DNA of 21,588 bases from the NCBI RefSeq assembly GCF_030227225.1, contig NZ_JASPHQ010000026.1, forward strand, positions 1-21,588. The letters are read 5' to 3'. Positions within the stretch are counted from its first letter, which is position 1; every line of letters begins with the position of its first letter. Shown here piece after piece: positions 7,638-15,228 of this stretch. The translations under genes were made by a program, and so were the position numbers. The notes below the pieces were generated by a model. The model made no database searches. It saw nothing but the letters and a program-made list of their open reading frames with translations, and was not told the origin of the DNA. This stretch comes from Corynebacterium rhinophilum (GTDB lineage: Bacteria; Actinomycetota; Actinomycetes; Mycobacteriales; Mycobacteriaceae).

Positions 7638-10475
7638 CTCGGTATTCGCGTCCTTCGGCGGCTCCGGTGGCTTGGGGGCCTTGGGAGCCTCTGCGCTTTC
7701 CGATGACGCCGGTGGTGCCGGTGGTGCCGGCGGAGCGGGCGGCATGGCCGATGCCGGCGGAGCAGGAGGCGCGGGTGGTGCCGCTGCCTCGGGTTTCTTG
7801 TCGGCCTGCGGTGGCTTTGGCGCTGCTGGAGCCTGTGGCGCCTTGGCAGCTTGCGGAGCCTTTGGTGGCTGTGGAGCTGCAGGTGGTTGTGGCGTAGTTG
7901 GTGCTTGCGAAGCAGCGGGTGGCTGCGGGGCCTTAGGCGGCTGGGGTGCCGCGGGTGCCTTGGCATTAGGTGCAGCCGGCGGAGTCGGGGCACCTGGAGT
8001 TGCCGGAGCACTTGGTGCTGCTGGAGCGCTCGGAGCCGCCGGGGCGCTCGGTGCCGAAGGAGCACTCGGAGCGGCAGGGACCTTGGGAGCCTTTGGCGGC
8101 GTGGGAGCACCCGGTGGGGTTGGCGCGCTAGGCGCGGAGGGAGCACTCGGTGCGCTGGGTGCCGAAGGGGCCTTGGGGGCAGCCGGGGTAGAAGGAGCCT
8201 TTGGCGCGGATGGAGCCGCAGCATTGGGGGCCGCGGGAGTCGTCGGAGCAGAGGGCGCGCTTGGAGCCGCCGGTGCCGAAGGAGCAGAAGGCGCGGCGGG
8301 TGGCGTGGTAGCGGTGGGGGTGTTGGTAGAGGAGGGGGCATCGGCAGGCGCGGGTGCCTTGGGGGATTCAGCGGTAGCGGTAGCTGAAGCCGCACGGTGG
8401 CGCACTGGGGTGCCCAAAAAGGCCTTGGGGCGGGGTTCTGGAAGGGTGCCCTTGTCATCCAGGGAAATGGAGTTGCGCAGCATGGTGGCCACGTCGTTGA
8501 CCTGTGTGGTGGGGGTGGACTCGGCGGCCAGAGACTTCACGCCGCCGGTCATCATGACATTGCAGAACGGGCAGCCAGTGGCGATTTCCTCGGCGCCGGT
8601 CTCCAGTGCCTGCTCCGTGCGGAACCCATTGATGCGAGACCCCAGCTTTTCTTCCATGAACATGCGCGCGCCACCAGCGCCGCAGCAAAAGGCCTCATCG
8701 CGGGACTTGTCCATCTCGCGCAGCTCCACGCCCGTGGCCTCGAGAAGCTCGCGCGGGGGATCGAAGACCTTATTGTGGCGGCCCAAGAAGCACGGATCGT
8801 GGTAGGTGATGGGCTTGCGGTTTTCCGGGGTGCGCGGAACCGGCTGCAGCAGTTTCTCGCGCACCAGGCGGTTGAGCAGCTGCGTGTGGTGGAAGACATC
8901 GAAATGCCCGTCAAAGTCCGGGTACTCATTGCGGATGGTATTAAAGCAGTGCGGGCAGGTCGTGATGATTTTCCGCTGGCCTTCCGGCACGCCCTCGAAA
9001 GCGTTGTTGAGTGTTTCAACGTTTTGTTGCGCCATCATCTGGAACAAAAACTCGTTGCCGGCGCGGCGGGCGGGATCGCCGGTGCAGGTCTCACCAGTAG
9101 AAAGCACACCGAATTTCACGCCGGCGGTGTGGAGAAGATCCACGACGGCGCGGATGGTGCGGCGGCCATTGTCATCATAAGCGCCGGCGCAGCCTACCCA
9201 GAGAAGGTATTCCATATCGGAGAAGTCCGCGGCATCCTCGCCAATGATGGGGACCTCGATGCCATCAGCACGCGCCTCATCAATCCAGGCGCGGCGCTCG
9301 GAATTATTGCGGCCCCAGGGGTTGCCCTTGGTCTCCATGTTCTTAAATAGGCCGGTAAGCTCCGATGGGAAATCGGATTCTGCCAAAACCTTGAAGCGGC
9401 GCAGGTCTGCAATATGGTCAATGTGCTCGATATCGGTGGGGCACTGATCCACGCAGGCACCGCAGTTGGTGCAGGACCACAGGACATCATCGTCGATGAC
9501 GCCAGCCATCGAGAGCACATCGAGGCCCTCGTGCGGGTTGTAATTATCTAGCGCGCCTTGGCGCAAGTCCATCATGACCTTTTTGGGGCTGAGCGGCTTA
9601 TCGGTATTCCAGGCCGGGCACAGCTCTTGGCAGCGGCCGCACTCGGTGCACGCGGTTGAATCCAGCAGCATCTTCCAGCTGCCAGGGGTGATGTCTTCTT
9701 CCAAGTCCGGGGTGGGCAGGGATTTGAGCGCCTTTTCCCCAGAGGTATTGCGCTGGAAAAAGATATTGAAAAACGCCATGAAGCGGTGCCACATGACACC
9801 CCACTGGAATTTGCGGGAAATAAAGAAGATGAAAAGGAGCCCGGATAGCAACTTGACCAAGGCGAAGAAGCTGACCAGTGCCGGGGATTCGGGCAGTGCC
9901 TTAGCTAAGTGAATAGTCAAGAAATCCGCGACTGCGGAACCGCCACCAAAAGCTGCGATTTTGGAGGCTTTGACCAAGAGCATGCTGAGGCCCTCGATGA
10001 AAACGATGGCCTCCACCCAGCGGGCCGCTGCCGTTTGGGAGTTGAAAAAGCGGCTGCCGCGCTCGGTATCGCCTAGTTTCAGGCGCACGCCGATGAGGAA
10101 GCAGATGCCCAGCACCGTGCCGATGCCAAGTACTTCTTCCACAAAGTGATACACCGGCCAGGTGCTTAAGCCGGGCCACCCTTTATCCGGGGCGAAGGTT
10201 TGAATATAGGCCTCAAACCACACCAGGATGCCGAATAAGAAGCCCACCATGACCGCCCAGTGGGCGGCATTGACCAATGGTTTTCCCTTGAAGTGGGTGT
10301 GGCCGAAGACCTCTGCCAGCACGCGCCCGAGGCGTTTTACGGGGCTATTGGTGCGCTCTAGTTGGGTTGGCCCGCCCGAGCGGATGAACTTAATGAGCGC
10401 GCCTATGCGGGCGAAAAAGTATAGCCACACCGGAATCGATGTGGCTATAGCAATCCAACCGGACACGGTTGTCAT
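7635..10475 (-). CDS. etfD: EtfD-like membrane Fe-S oxidoreductase with Pro/Ala-rich tail
   Basis: 946 residues. Residues 1-240 form a membrane anchor with about five or six hydrophobic segments. A ferredoxin-like domain has two 4Fe-4S motifs (Cys276/279/282/286 and Cys335/338/341/345). Two CCG domains follow, with Cys429, Cys507/510 and Cys562, Cys597-598, Cys635/638. This is the layout of HdrD/GlcF-like proteins and of mycobacterial Rv0338c (EtfD), which passes electrons from acyl-CoA dehydrogenases through ETF to the quinone pool; that role is inferred by family. The ATG at 10475 has a good AAGGAG. From residue 696 to the end the protein is low-complexity Pro/Ala. A palindrome sits in its likely promoter, so it is probably expressed separately from the DUF2236 gene upstream. 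Confidence 0.9.
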   Translation of the reverse strand: MTTVSGWIAIATSIPVWLYFFARIGALIKFIRSGGPTQLERTNSPVKRLGRVLAEVFGHTHFKGKPLVNAAHWAVMVGFLFGILVWFEAYIQTFAPDKGWPGLSTWPVYHFVEEVLGIGTVLGICFLIGVRLKLGDTERGSRFFNSQTAAARWVEAIVFIEGLSMLLVKASKIAAFGGGSAVADFLTIHLAKALPESPALVSFFALVKLLSGLLFIFFISRKFQWGVMWHRFMAFFNIFFQRNTSGEKALKSLPTPDLEEDITPGSWKMLLDSTACTECGRCQELCPAWNTDKPLSPKKVMMDLRQGALDNYNPHEGLDVLSMAGVIDDDVLWSCTNCGACVDQCPTDIEHIDHIADLRRFKVLAESDFPSELTGLFKNMETKGNPWGRNNSERRAWIDEARADGIEVPIIGEDAADFSDMEYLLWVGCAGAYDDNGRRTIRAVVDLLHTAGVKFGVLSTGETCTGDPARRAGNEFLFQMMAQQNVETLNNAFEGVPEGQRKIITTCPHCFNTIRNEYPDFDGHFDVFHHTQLLNRLVREKLLQPVPRTPENRKPITYHDPCFLGRHNKVFDPPRELLEATGVELREMDKSRDEAFCCGAGGARMFMEEKLGSRINGFRTEQALETGAEEIATGCPFCNVMMTGGVKSLAAESTPTTQVNDVATMLRNSISLDDKGTLPEPRPKAFLGTPVRHRAASATATAESPKAPAPADAPSSTNTPTATTPPAAPSAPSAPAAPSAPSAPTTPAAPNAAAPSAPKAPSTPAAPKAPSAPSAPSAPSAPSAPTPPGAPTPPKAPKVPAAPSAPSAPSAPAAPSAPAAPSAPATPGAPTPPAAPNAKAPAAPQPPKAPQPPAASQAPTTPQPPAAPQPPKAPQAAKAPQAPAAPKPPQADKKPEAAAPPAPPAPPASAMPPAPPAPPAPPASSESAEAPKAPKPPEPPKDANTE
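7638..8390 (-). repeat. Low-complexity Pro/Ala repeat region inside etfD
   Basis: The last 251 codons of etfD encode tripeptide-like repeats in three zones: APSAPSAP units (about residues 726-835), PQPPKAPQ units (about 845-895) and APPAPPAPP units (about 900-930), ending in a charged PKPPEPPKDANTE. Units vary in codon use, so this is protein-level repetition rather than an exact DNA tandem repeat. The tail should be extended and cytoplasmic. Confidence 0.9.
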
Positions 10476-10506
10476 TCGTGCTCCTTCACTACTAATGCTC
10501 CACGTT

Positions 10507-10535
10507 GTTATCTACCTTAAGGCCTCAAGGTGCAA
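10507..10535 (-). promoter_or_regulatory. etfD: etfD promoter with 18-bp palindromic operator
   Basis: ACCTTAAGGCCTCAAGGT (10514-10531) is palindromic at 16 of 18 positions. On the minus strand it lies between a -35-like TTGCAC (10530-10535) and -10-like hexamers (GATAAC 10507-10512 at 17-base spacing, or TAGATA 10509-10514). A dimeric repressor bound here would block RNA polymerase. The regulator is not in the window. Confidence 0.5.
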
Positions 10536-10581
10536 TCGTGGGAGTCAGTATTCAGTAACTATGAGTGAAGGGGTAAAGGCC

Positions 10582-11481
10582 TTAGTAGTGGAAACCGCCT
10601 TCAGCTTCCGCCTTCTCAAAGGCGCGGGTAGCAATAGGAACCATGCGTGCTTTACGCGGAAGGACGGAGAAGACGCCACGGACGGCGCGGGAGAAGATCT
10701 TGAGCTTGCGCTCATCCTTCTTGGTCCACTCCCAGCCAAGCTTGTTGCGCAGCTTGTCCGGAATCATGCCGATAGCAACCCACAACAGCAGGCGGGATGC
10801 GTAAGGTGCAATGGGCTTCCACAGCCAGTTGGGCACCTTGGGATCTGGGGTGTCGAGGGTGAGGCCGTTGATGATGCGGGAGCGCTCGATGGTTTCGCTG
10901 ATATCGAGGGTATCGATCATGTTGTCCACGTACTCTTCAAACTCAGCGTACGTCTTTGGCGCATCGTCGGGCTCTGCAACCTCGTAGAAGGTGTACCAGG
11001 TACGGGTCTCCTGGAAGAGCTGCTCGCGCTCCTCTGGGGTCAAAGGATCCATGAAGTTGCCGGCCAGCTGGTACGGCATTGCAGCGAAGGTGGCGTGTGC
11101 CCAGTAGTAAACATCCGGGTTCAGCGGGTGGTAGCGGCTTCCATCTGGGTGGGTGCCCTTGATGTCCTTGTGGAAGTCACGAATCATGACGCCAACTTCT
11201 GGGCCTTCATAGATCGTGCGGATGATCGGGAAGGCGGAGCGAACCAAGCGTGCAACCTCGTTATCAAAAACGTTGGAGTGCTGCACCAGGGACCGGCTGA
11301 CGTCACGCTGGGCAATCTGCAAAAGACCAGCAGACAGTGCGACGAATGCGGAGCGCCAGTCACCAAAGCGCTGCCACAGGATGGAATCTGGGCCCAGCTC
11401 AGGCAGGTTATCGGTATTGTTATCTGCGGTCTGGGTGTGCTTGTCGTTTACAGTGCTTTCAGGATTGCTCAGAGTAGTCAT
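10582..11481 (-). CDS. DUF2236 (MpaB/Lcp-like oxygenase family) protein A
   Basis: 299 residues with a DUF2236 domain, the family of MpaB and of the heme-containing latex-clearing protein Lcp. The core is IRDFHKDIKGTHPDGSRYHP followed by LNPDVYYWAHATF. His129 in WAHAT is the best candidate for an axial heme ligand, and His104 and His118 are also conserved in the second copy at 14119-15195. No signal peptide or Tat motif is present, so unlike secreted Lcp it should act inside the cell or at the inner face of the membrane. The ATG overlaps the flavoprotein stop by one base (TAATG) with AAGGAGG inside the upstream gene, which indicates translational coupling and a shared task. Substrate unknown; oxidation of a lipid or isoprenoid is inference. 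Confidence 0.85.
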   Translation of the reverse strand: MTTLSNPESTVNDKHTQTADNNTDNLPELGPDSILWQRFGDWRSAFVALSAGLLQIAQRDVSRSLVQHSNVFDNEVARLVRSAFPIIRTIYEGPEVGVMIRDFHKDIKGTHPDGSRYHPLNPDVYYWAHATFAAMPYQLAGNFMDPLTPEEREQLFQETRTWYTFYEVAEPDDAPKTYAEFEEYVDNMIDTLDISETIERSRIINGLTLDTPDPKVPNWLWKPIAPYASRLLLWVAIGMIPDKLRNKLGWEWTKKDERKLKIFSRAVRGVFSVLPRKARMVPIATRAFEKAEAEGGFHY

Positions 11482-12287
11482 TATGCCTCCTTAAGGGCAG
11501 TAGCGGACTTTTGTTGATTCTGGCGTTCAGACGAGGAGGACTCAGGGGCATAGTTGGATGCTCGCTTGAAATCATGGGCCGGTGCATCGAACCCTGCGAG
11601 CACTTCGCGGATTCCGCGTACGGTACCGGGCTGAACCAACCACTTATCGTGCTTGACGGTTAGTTCTCCTGGTCCACGAATCTCGAGCTGGCGGACGTAA
11701 CGACGGCAGTGATCGGCGCGGGCTTCGATGACAGCCAGTGGGCGACGTTTGAGGTAAGAGTCGCGCGGGGTGGGGCCGTCAACGAAGAGGGCATTAGGCA
11801 GCCCAAATACCTCTACACCGTGGTGGAGGTACATGTCGTCGACGCTGGCCTTTGACCGTCCCGGAACGGAAATCCACGGGGATTCCTCACCGGTGGCGCG
11901 AATCAACACATCGAAAGCTTGGGTTTCCTGACCAGAATCACCGAGGTAGGAGATTTCCCATTTGCCTTCTGCACGGTCGAATTCGGCACCCGTAACGGCA
12001 GTGGAACCACGGAACTCGGCGCCACTGGCAGCAACAGCCTCTTCAAGGTGGCGTACTACAGAAGCTGGCGAGCCATCAGTTTTGGTGAGGCGGAGGTACG
12101 GGGTACGGAAGTGGTACTTCCGGGAAACCTCGGTGGCTTCAGCGGAATTGAAGTGGCCGCCGATGTATGGTTCTTGTTCAAAAAGAACGGTGTCGAATCC
12201 AGAGAATGCGCATTCAGAAGCCGCGGCGCATCCGGCTACTCCGGCACCAACCACTGCGACAGTCGGTCGGCGGTATGGCTTGAACAT
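11481..12287 (-). CDS. Short FAD-dependent oxidoreductase lacking an NADPH domain
   Basis: 268 residues from the ATG at 12287, chosen because AAAGGAAC lies just before it; an in-frame GTG at 12308 has no such site. Residues 9-45 hold the FAD dinucleotide fold (VAVVGAGVAGCAAA, then Glu37, then IGGHF). DVLIRATGEESPWISVPG (126-143) is the second FAD motif of Baeyer-Villiger and flavin monooxygenases. The sequence then goes straight to EVFGLPNALFVDGP (159-172) and VIEARADHCRRYVRQL, which resemble the C-terminal FAD part of those enzymes. The NADPH-binding domain of about 170 residues that normally lies between them, and its FxGxxxH fingerprint, are absent. It may accept electrons from a partner or act as an oxidase. 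It is coupled to the DUF2236 gene downstream. Confidence 0.8.
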   Translation of the reverse strand: MFKPYRRPTVAVVGAGVAGCAAASECAFSGFDTVLFEQEPYIGGHFNSAEATEVSRKYHFRTPYLRLTKTDGSPASVVRHLEEAVAASGAEFRGSTAVTGAEFDRAEGKWEISYLGDSGQETQAFDVLIRATGEESPWISVPGRSKASVDDMYLHHGVEVFGLPNALFVDGPTPRDSYLKRRPLAVIEARADHCRRYVRQLEIRGPGELTVKHDKWLVQPGTVRGIREVLAGFDAPAHDFKRASNYAPESSSSERQNQQKSATALKEA

Positions 12288-12340
12288 ACTGTTCCTTTCG
12301 AGTTTCACAGGGCGCTTACTGGCCGCTGTGTGTTGTGCAA

Positions 12341-12370
12341 TTTATATTCCCAGAGGACACAATTCGTGAA
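12341..12370 (-). promoter_or_regulatory. Promoter of the flavoprotein-DUF2236 A operon
   Basis: On the minus strand TTCACG (12365-12370) and TATAAA (12341-12346) are separated by 18 bases, in a 166-base gap after the aldehyde dehydrogenase gene. The predicted mRNA leader is about 45-50 bases and ends in the AAAGGAAC ribosome site. Confidence 0.5.
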
Positions 12371-12375
12371 TATGT

Positions 12376-12389
12376 TGTGATCGTACACA
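12376..12389. promoter_or_regulatory. Operator-like palindrome TGTGATCGTACACA
   Basis: Inverted repeat TGTG-AT-CG-TA-CACA six bases upstream of the -35 box of the flavoprotein operon. A related but differently spaced palindrome lies in front of the other DUF2236 gene (15229-15244). The position upstream of -35 would suit an activator. Confidence 0.4.
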
Positions 12390-12453
12390 CATACCCATTG
12401 AATGTGAAGTGAGTTACTGAATTTAAAAGGTGGCTGGTTACGCTGCGCAGTGC

Positions 12454-14040
12454 TTAGGGGAGGAAGCGCAAGGCTTTTCCTAAGCGCAACGCGGAGCTCA
12501 GCAGGGTGCCGTAGTACTTATTGGGAAGCCAATTTGGTCCGCGCATCGGCATGATCCTTTGCGAGGAGATATTCTTTGCTTCCGTATATTTGGTCAATCC
12601 CTCGTGGCCATGGCGGCGACCAACGCCAGACTCCTTGACGCCACCCAACGGGGTGGAAATTGAGGCCCACGTGGAGGCGTAGCCGTCATTGATGGTCACG
12701 CTGCCTGCATCGATTTTCTCAGCGATGCCTTGCGCGGTTTCGGGTTGGCCGAATACAGAGGAGTTCAGACCGTAGGGCAATTTATTCGCCTGCTCGATGG
12801 CCTCTTCGACATCGCGCACGCGTTGCACGTACACCACGGGGCCAAAGACCTCTTGCTCTGCAAGCTCGGTGCCTTCTGCCAAATCAGTGAGAACCGTGGG
12901 CTCAAAGTGGTAGGGGCCAATATCCGGGCGGGGCTTGCCGCCGGTAATAACGGTGGCACCCTTATCTACGGCATCGTCGACAAAGTGCTGCACCACATCT
13001 AGTTGGTTTTGGCCGATGAGTGAACCCATCGTGTAGTCCCAGTTCAAACCGGAACCAAGTTTGATGGATTCGGTTGCCCGGCGGAATGCGGTAATGAATT
13101 GATCGAAGATGGCATCGGGGACGTAGATGCGTTCAATCGACACGCACAGCTGGCCCGAATTGGAAAAGCAAGCGGTAGCGATGGTGTCAATATGCTTGTC
13201 GATGTCCGCATCCGGCGCGATGATCATCGGGTTCTTACCACCCAGTTCTGCGGAGTATCCGACGAGGCGCTCGCCTACGGTGGCGCCCAAAATCTTGCCG
13301 GTCTTGGTGGAACCGGTAAACATCAGGTAATCGCAGTGTTCGGAGATGGCTGAGCCAACGACTCGACCGGAGCCGGTAACGATCTGCAGCAAATCCTTCG
13401 GCAGTCCTGCTTCCTTCAAGAGGTAGAGGGAAATCAGGTTAGAAAACGGGGTGGATCCATCGGGCTTGGCCACAACGCCATTGCCGGCAAGCAGTGCCGC
13501 AACGGCATCGGAAATGCCCAATGCTAATGGATAGTTCCACGGGCTGATTTGCCCCACAACGCCCTTAGGAACTCGCTGCAAGTGCGTTTTGGTGATGAGC
13601 GGAAATGCGCCCGGCTGCTTCTGGGTGGCCAATAGCTTTGGCGCATTATTTGAGTAATAACGCGCGTTATTTAGTACGTCGAGTACCTCATCAAAGGCGG
13701 CCGTGCGGTCCTTGCCGGTTTCCAATTGGATGAAATCCGCAAGCAGCTCGCGGTGTTTAGCCACGAGGTGGTGGAAGCGCTTCATTACCTTTACGCGCTG
13801 TTTAACGTCGGTATCGGCCCAGGCCTTTTGGGCCTGACGCGAACGGCGGAAAGCTTCATCTACGTCTTCTTCGGAACCTACTCCAACCCAGCCTAATTCT
13901 TCTTCAAATAAGGGGGAGTGGACCGCTTTGCGTTCGCCTTTATCCAGCGAACCGGTGGAGTAGTTAGTGGTGAGATGTTGTAGCTCAGTTAGTAATTGCT
14001 GTGGCAAGGGCCGTTCTTGTAGACGGCGTGGTAAAGACAT
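12454..14040 (-). CDS. gabD2: GabD2-type aldehyde (succinic semialdehyde) dehydrogenase
   Basis: 528 residues from the ATG at 14040, which has GGAG ten bases upstream; a GTG three codons earlier is less likely. It oxidises an aldehyde to the acid with NAD(P)+. Visible ALDH features are SPWNYP with Asn169, Lys192 in VVAKPDGST, FTGSTKTGK, the general base Glu265 in AELGGKNP, and the catalytic Cys299 in CFSNSGQLCVSIERIYV. The CFSNxGQLC, SIERIYV and GVGRRHGHEG stretches are shared with mycobacterial GabD2 (Rv1731), hence the symbol. True succinic semialdehyde activity is not assured: the neighbours suggest that its aldehyde could come from a DUF2236 oxygenase. It follows the longer DUF2236 gene after 78 bases that hold a hairpin. 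Confidence 0.9.
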   Translation of the reverse strand: MSLPRRLQERPLPQQLLTELQHLTTNYSTGSLDKGERKAVHSPLFEEELGWVGVGSEEDVDEAFRRSRQAQKAWADTDVKQRVKVMKRFHHLVAKHRELLADFIQLETGKDRTAAFDEVLDVLNNARYYSNNAPKLLATQKQPGAFPLITKTHLQRVPKGVVGQISPWNYPLALGISDAVAALLAGNGVVAKPDGSTPFSNLISLYLLKEAGLPKDLLQIVTGSGRVVGSAISEHCDYLMFTGSTKTGKILGATVGERLVGYSAELGGKNPMIIAPDADIDKHIDTIATACFSNSGQLCVSIERIYVPDAIFDQFITAFRRATESIKLGSGLNWDYTMGSLIGQNQLDVVQHFVDDAVDKGATVITGGKPRPDIGPYHFEPTVLTDLAEGTELAEQEVFGPVVYVQRVRDVEEAIEQANKLPYGLNSSVFGQPETAQGIAEKIDAGSVTINDGYASTWASISTPLGGVKESGVGRRHGHEGLTKYTEAKNISSQRIMPMRGPNWLPNKYYGTLLSSALRLGKALRFLP

Positions 14041-14072
14041 GTAATGCACGCTCCAGAAAGATCAATGAAAAG

Positions 14073-14098
14073 GTTCGTGAGCTAAAAAGCTCACGAAC
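14073..14098 (-). terminator. Hairpin between DUF2236 B and the aldehyde dehydrogenase gene
   Basis: GTTCGTGAGCT (14073-14083) and AGCTCACGAAC (14088-14098) form a perfect 11-bp stem with a 4-base loop. On the minus strand it is followed by CTTTTCATT, a poor U-run. It may be a partial terminator or an mRNA-processing site that lowers expression of the downstream aldehyde dehydrogenase relative to the oxygenase. Confidence 0.6.
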
Positions 14099-14118
14099 AA
14101 TAAGGAAGCCGGTATGTT

Positions 14119-15195
14119 TTAGAACGGGCAGCCGGCTGCACGGCGTGCGGCTACTGCATCATCGGAATCCGGTTTGTCGGTAGATTCCGCGGTGGCAGCA
14201 GAGTCCTTAGCCTGGGTGGCGTTGTAGCCTTGGATCTTCTTCGGCTCCTTGTACTTGCCCTCGATCATCCCGTTCTTGATCATCAAGGAACGACCCGGCT
14301 CCATGTAGCGCTTATCCTCTGGGAGGTGGTCCATGATGAAGCGAACGGACTTAGCGATGCGGTCGAAGCGCTTCTGGTCGCGCTTGGTCCACTTCAGCTC
14401 CAAGATGTCGCGGTACTTCTGCGGCAGGGTAGCCACAGTCAACCAGATGGCGCTGCGCATAATGGGCTTCCAGATAACCTTCCATACGGCCTCTGGAACG
14501 CCTTCCGGAGCCTTGACCGGCTCTACGCGTGCGGTGCGCAGTGCGAAGTCAACGGTCTCGTTGCGCTCAAGCACGGTGTCTGCCATCTCATCCATGTACT
14601 TGATCAAGTCATCGTAGTTATCAATGACCGGGCGCTCAGACATGCCGTACTTATCCCACCAAGTCACGCCCTCGCGAACGATTTGGTCGCGCTCTTCCTT
14701 GGTGAACGGGGTACCGAAGAGCTCTTGGGCGTAGATAACGCGGTAGACGAAGGTAGCGTGTGCCCAGTAGTAAGTCTCTGGGTTCAAGGAGTGGTAACGC
14801 TCGCCATTTTGCAGCGTGCCCTTAATAGTGACGTGGTAGTCGCGAATGCGCTCACCGATGTCCCCATCATCGTAGATGGACTCAATAATCTGCGGCGTAG
14901 AGCGCTGCAGGCGGGCGAAAGGTTCGTCGAAGAACTTCGAGTGGTCCAAAAGGGACTGACCAATCGCGGGGTGCATATTCTGCAAAATGCCGGTGTAGCC
15001 ACGCAGCAGCTGCAGGCGGTTATCCGAGCCCCACTTCCACAACAGGGAATCCGGTCCCAAAGGAGCGCGGCGCAGTTCGCGCTTTTCTTCCTTCTTGTCC
15101 TGAGCGTTTACTTCTTCTGCACCGGACTGAGGGGAATCAATGTGGGTATTTTCTTCGTTTGCCTGTGTATTTTCGGGTTTCAGTGAGTTGGACAA
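14119..15195 (-). CDS. DUF2236 (MpaB/Lcp-like oxygenase family) protein B
   Basis: 358 residues. The TTG at 15195 is chosen because AAGGAGGG lies five bases upstream; the open frame continues 26 codons further but through promoter-like DNA. Residues 1-45 are charged and Gln/Glu-rich. The DUF2236 core contains RIRDYHVTIKG, GERYHSLNPETYYWAHATF with His146 as likely heme ligand, then EERDQIVREGVTWWDKYG. It shares the RDxHxxIKG, YHxLNP and YYWAHATF motifs with protein A, and WTKRDQKRFDRIAKSVR matches WTKKDERKLKIFSRAVR there, so the two are paralogues. It has an extra C-terminal region of about 50 polar residues ending RRAAGCPF. No export signal. It is first in the minus-strand block and divergent from the DUF6230 operon. 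Substrate unknown. Confidence 0.85.
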   Translation of the reverse strand: MSNSLKPENTQANEENTHIDSPQSGAEEVNAQDKKEEKRELRRAPLGPDSLLWKWGSDNRLQLLRGYTGILQNMHPAIGQSLLDHSKFFDEPFARLQRSTPQIIESIYDDGDIGERIRDYHVTIKGTLQNGERYHSLNPETYYWAHATFVYRVIYAQELFGTPFTKEERDQIVREGVTWWDKYGMSERPVIDNYDDLIKYMDEMADTVLERNETVDFALRTARVEPVKAPEGVPEAVWKVIWKPIMRSAIWLTVATLPQKYRDILELKWTKRDQKRFDRIAKSVRFIMDHLPEDKRYMEPGRSLMIKNGMIEGKYKEPKKIQGYNATQAKDSAATAESTDKPDSDDAVAARRAAGCPF

Positions 15196-15228
15196 TTCGA
15201 CCCTCCTTAGTCGATAAAATCTGTTGAT

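Noticed and set aside
7650..8390. Short repeated units that might suggest a CRISPR array or DNA minisatellite
   Set aside because: Units are irregular, in frame, and explained by a repetitive protein tail; there are no spacers of constant length.
7672..8805. Long plus-strand Gly/Ala-rich open frame resembling a PE_PGRS protein
   Set aside because: It is the antisense shadow of the Pro/Ala tail and CCG domain of etfD: GC-rich Pro/Ala codons always read as Gly/Ala on the other strand.
10228..11517. 429-codon plus-strand open frame
   Set aside because: It lies opposite DUF2236 A and the etfD start, both of which have clear family motifs; the plus-strand product has no recognisable features.
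14230..15186. 318-codon plus-strand open frame
   Set aside because: Shadow of DUF2236 B, whose conserved WAHAT region and ribosome site lie on the minus strand.
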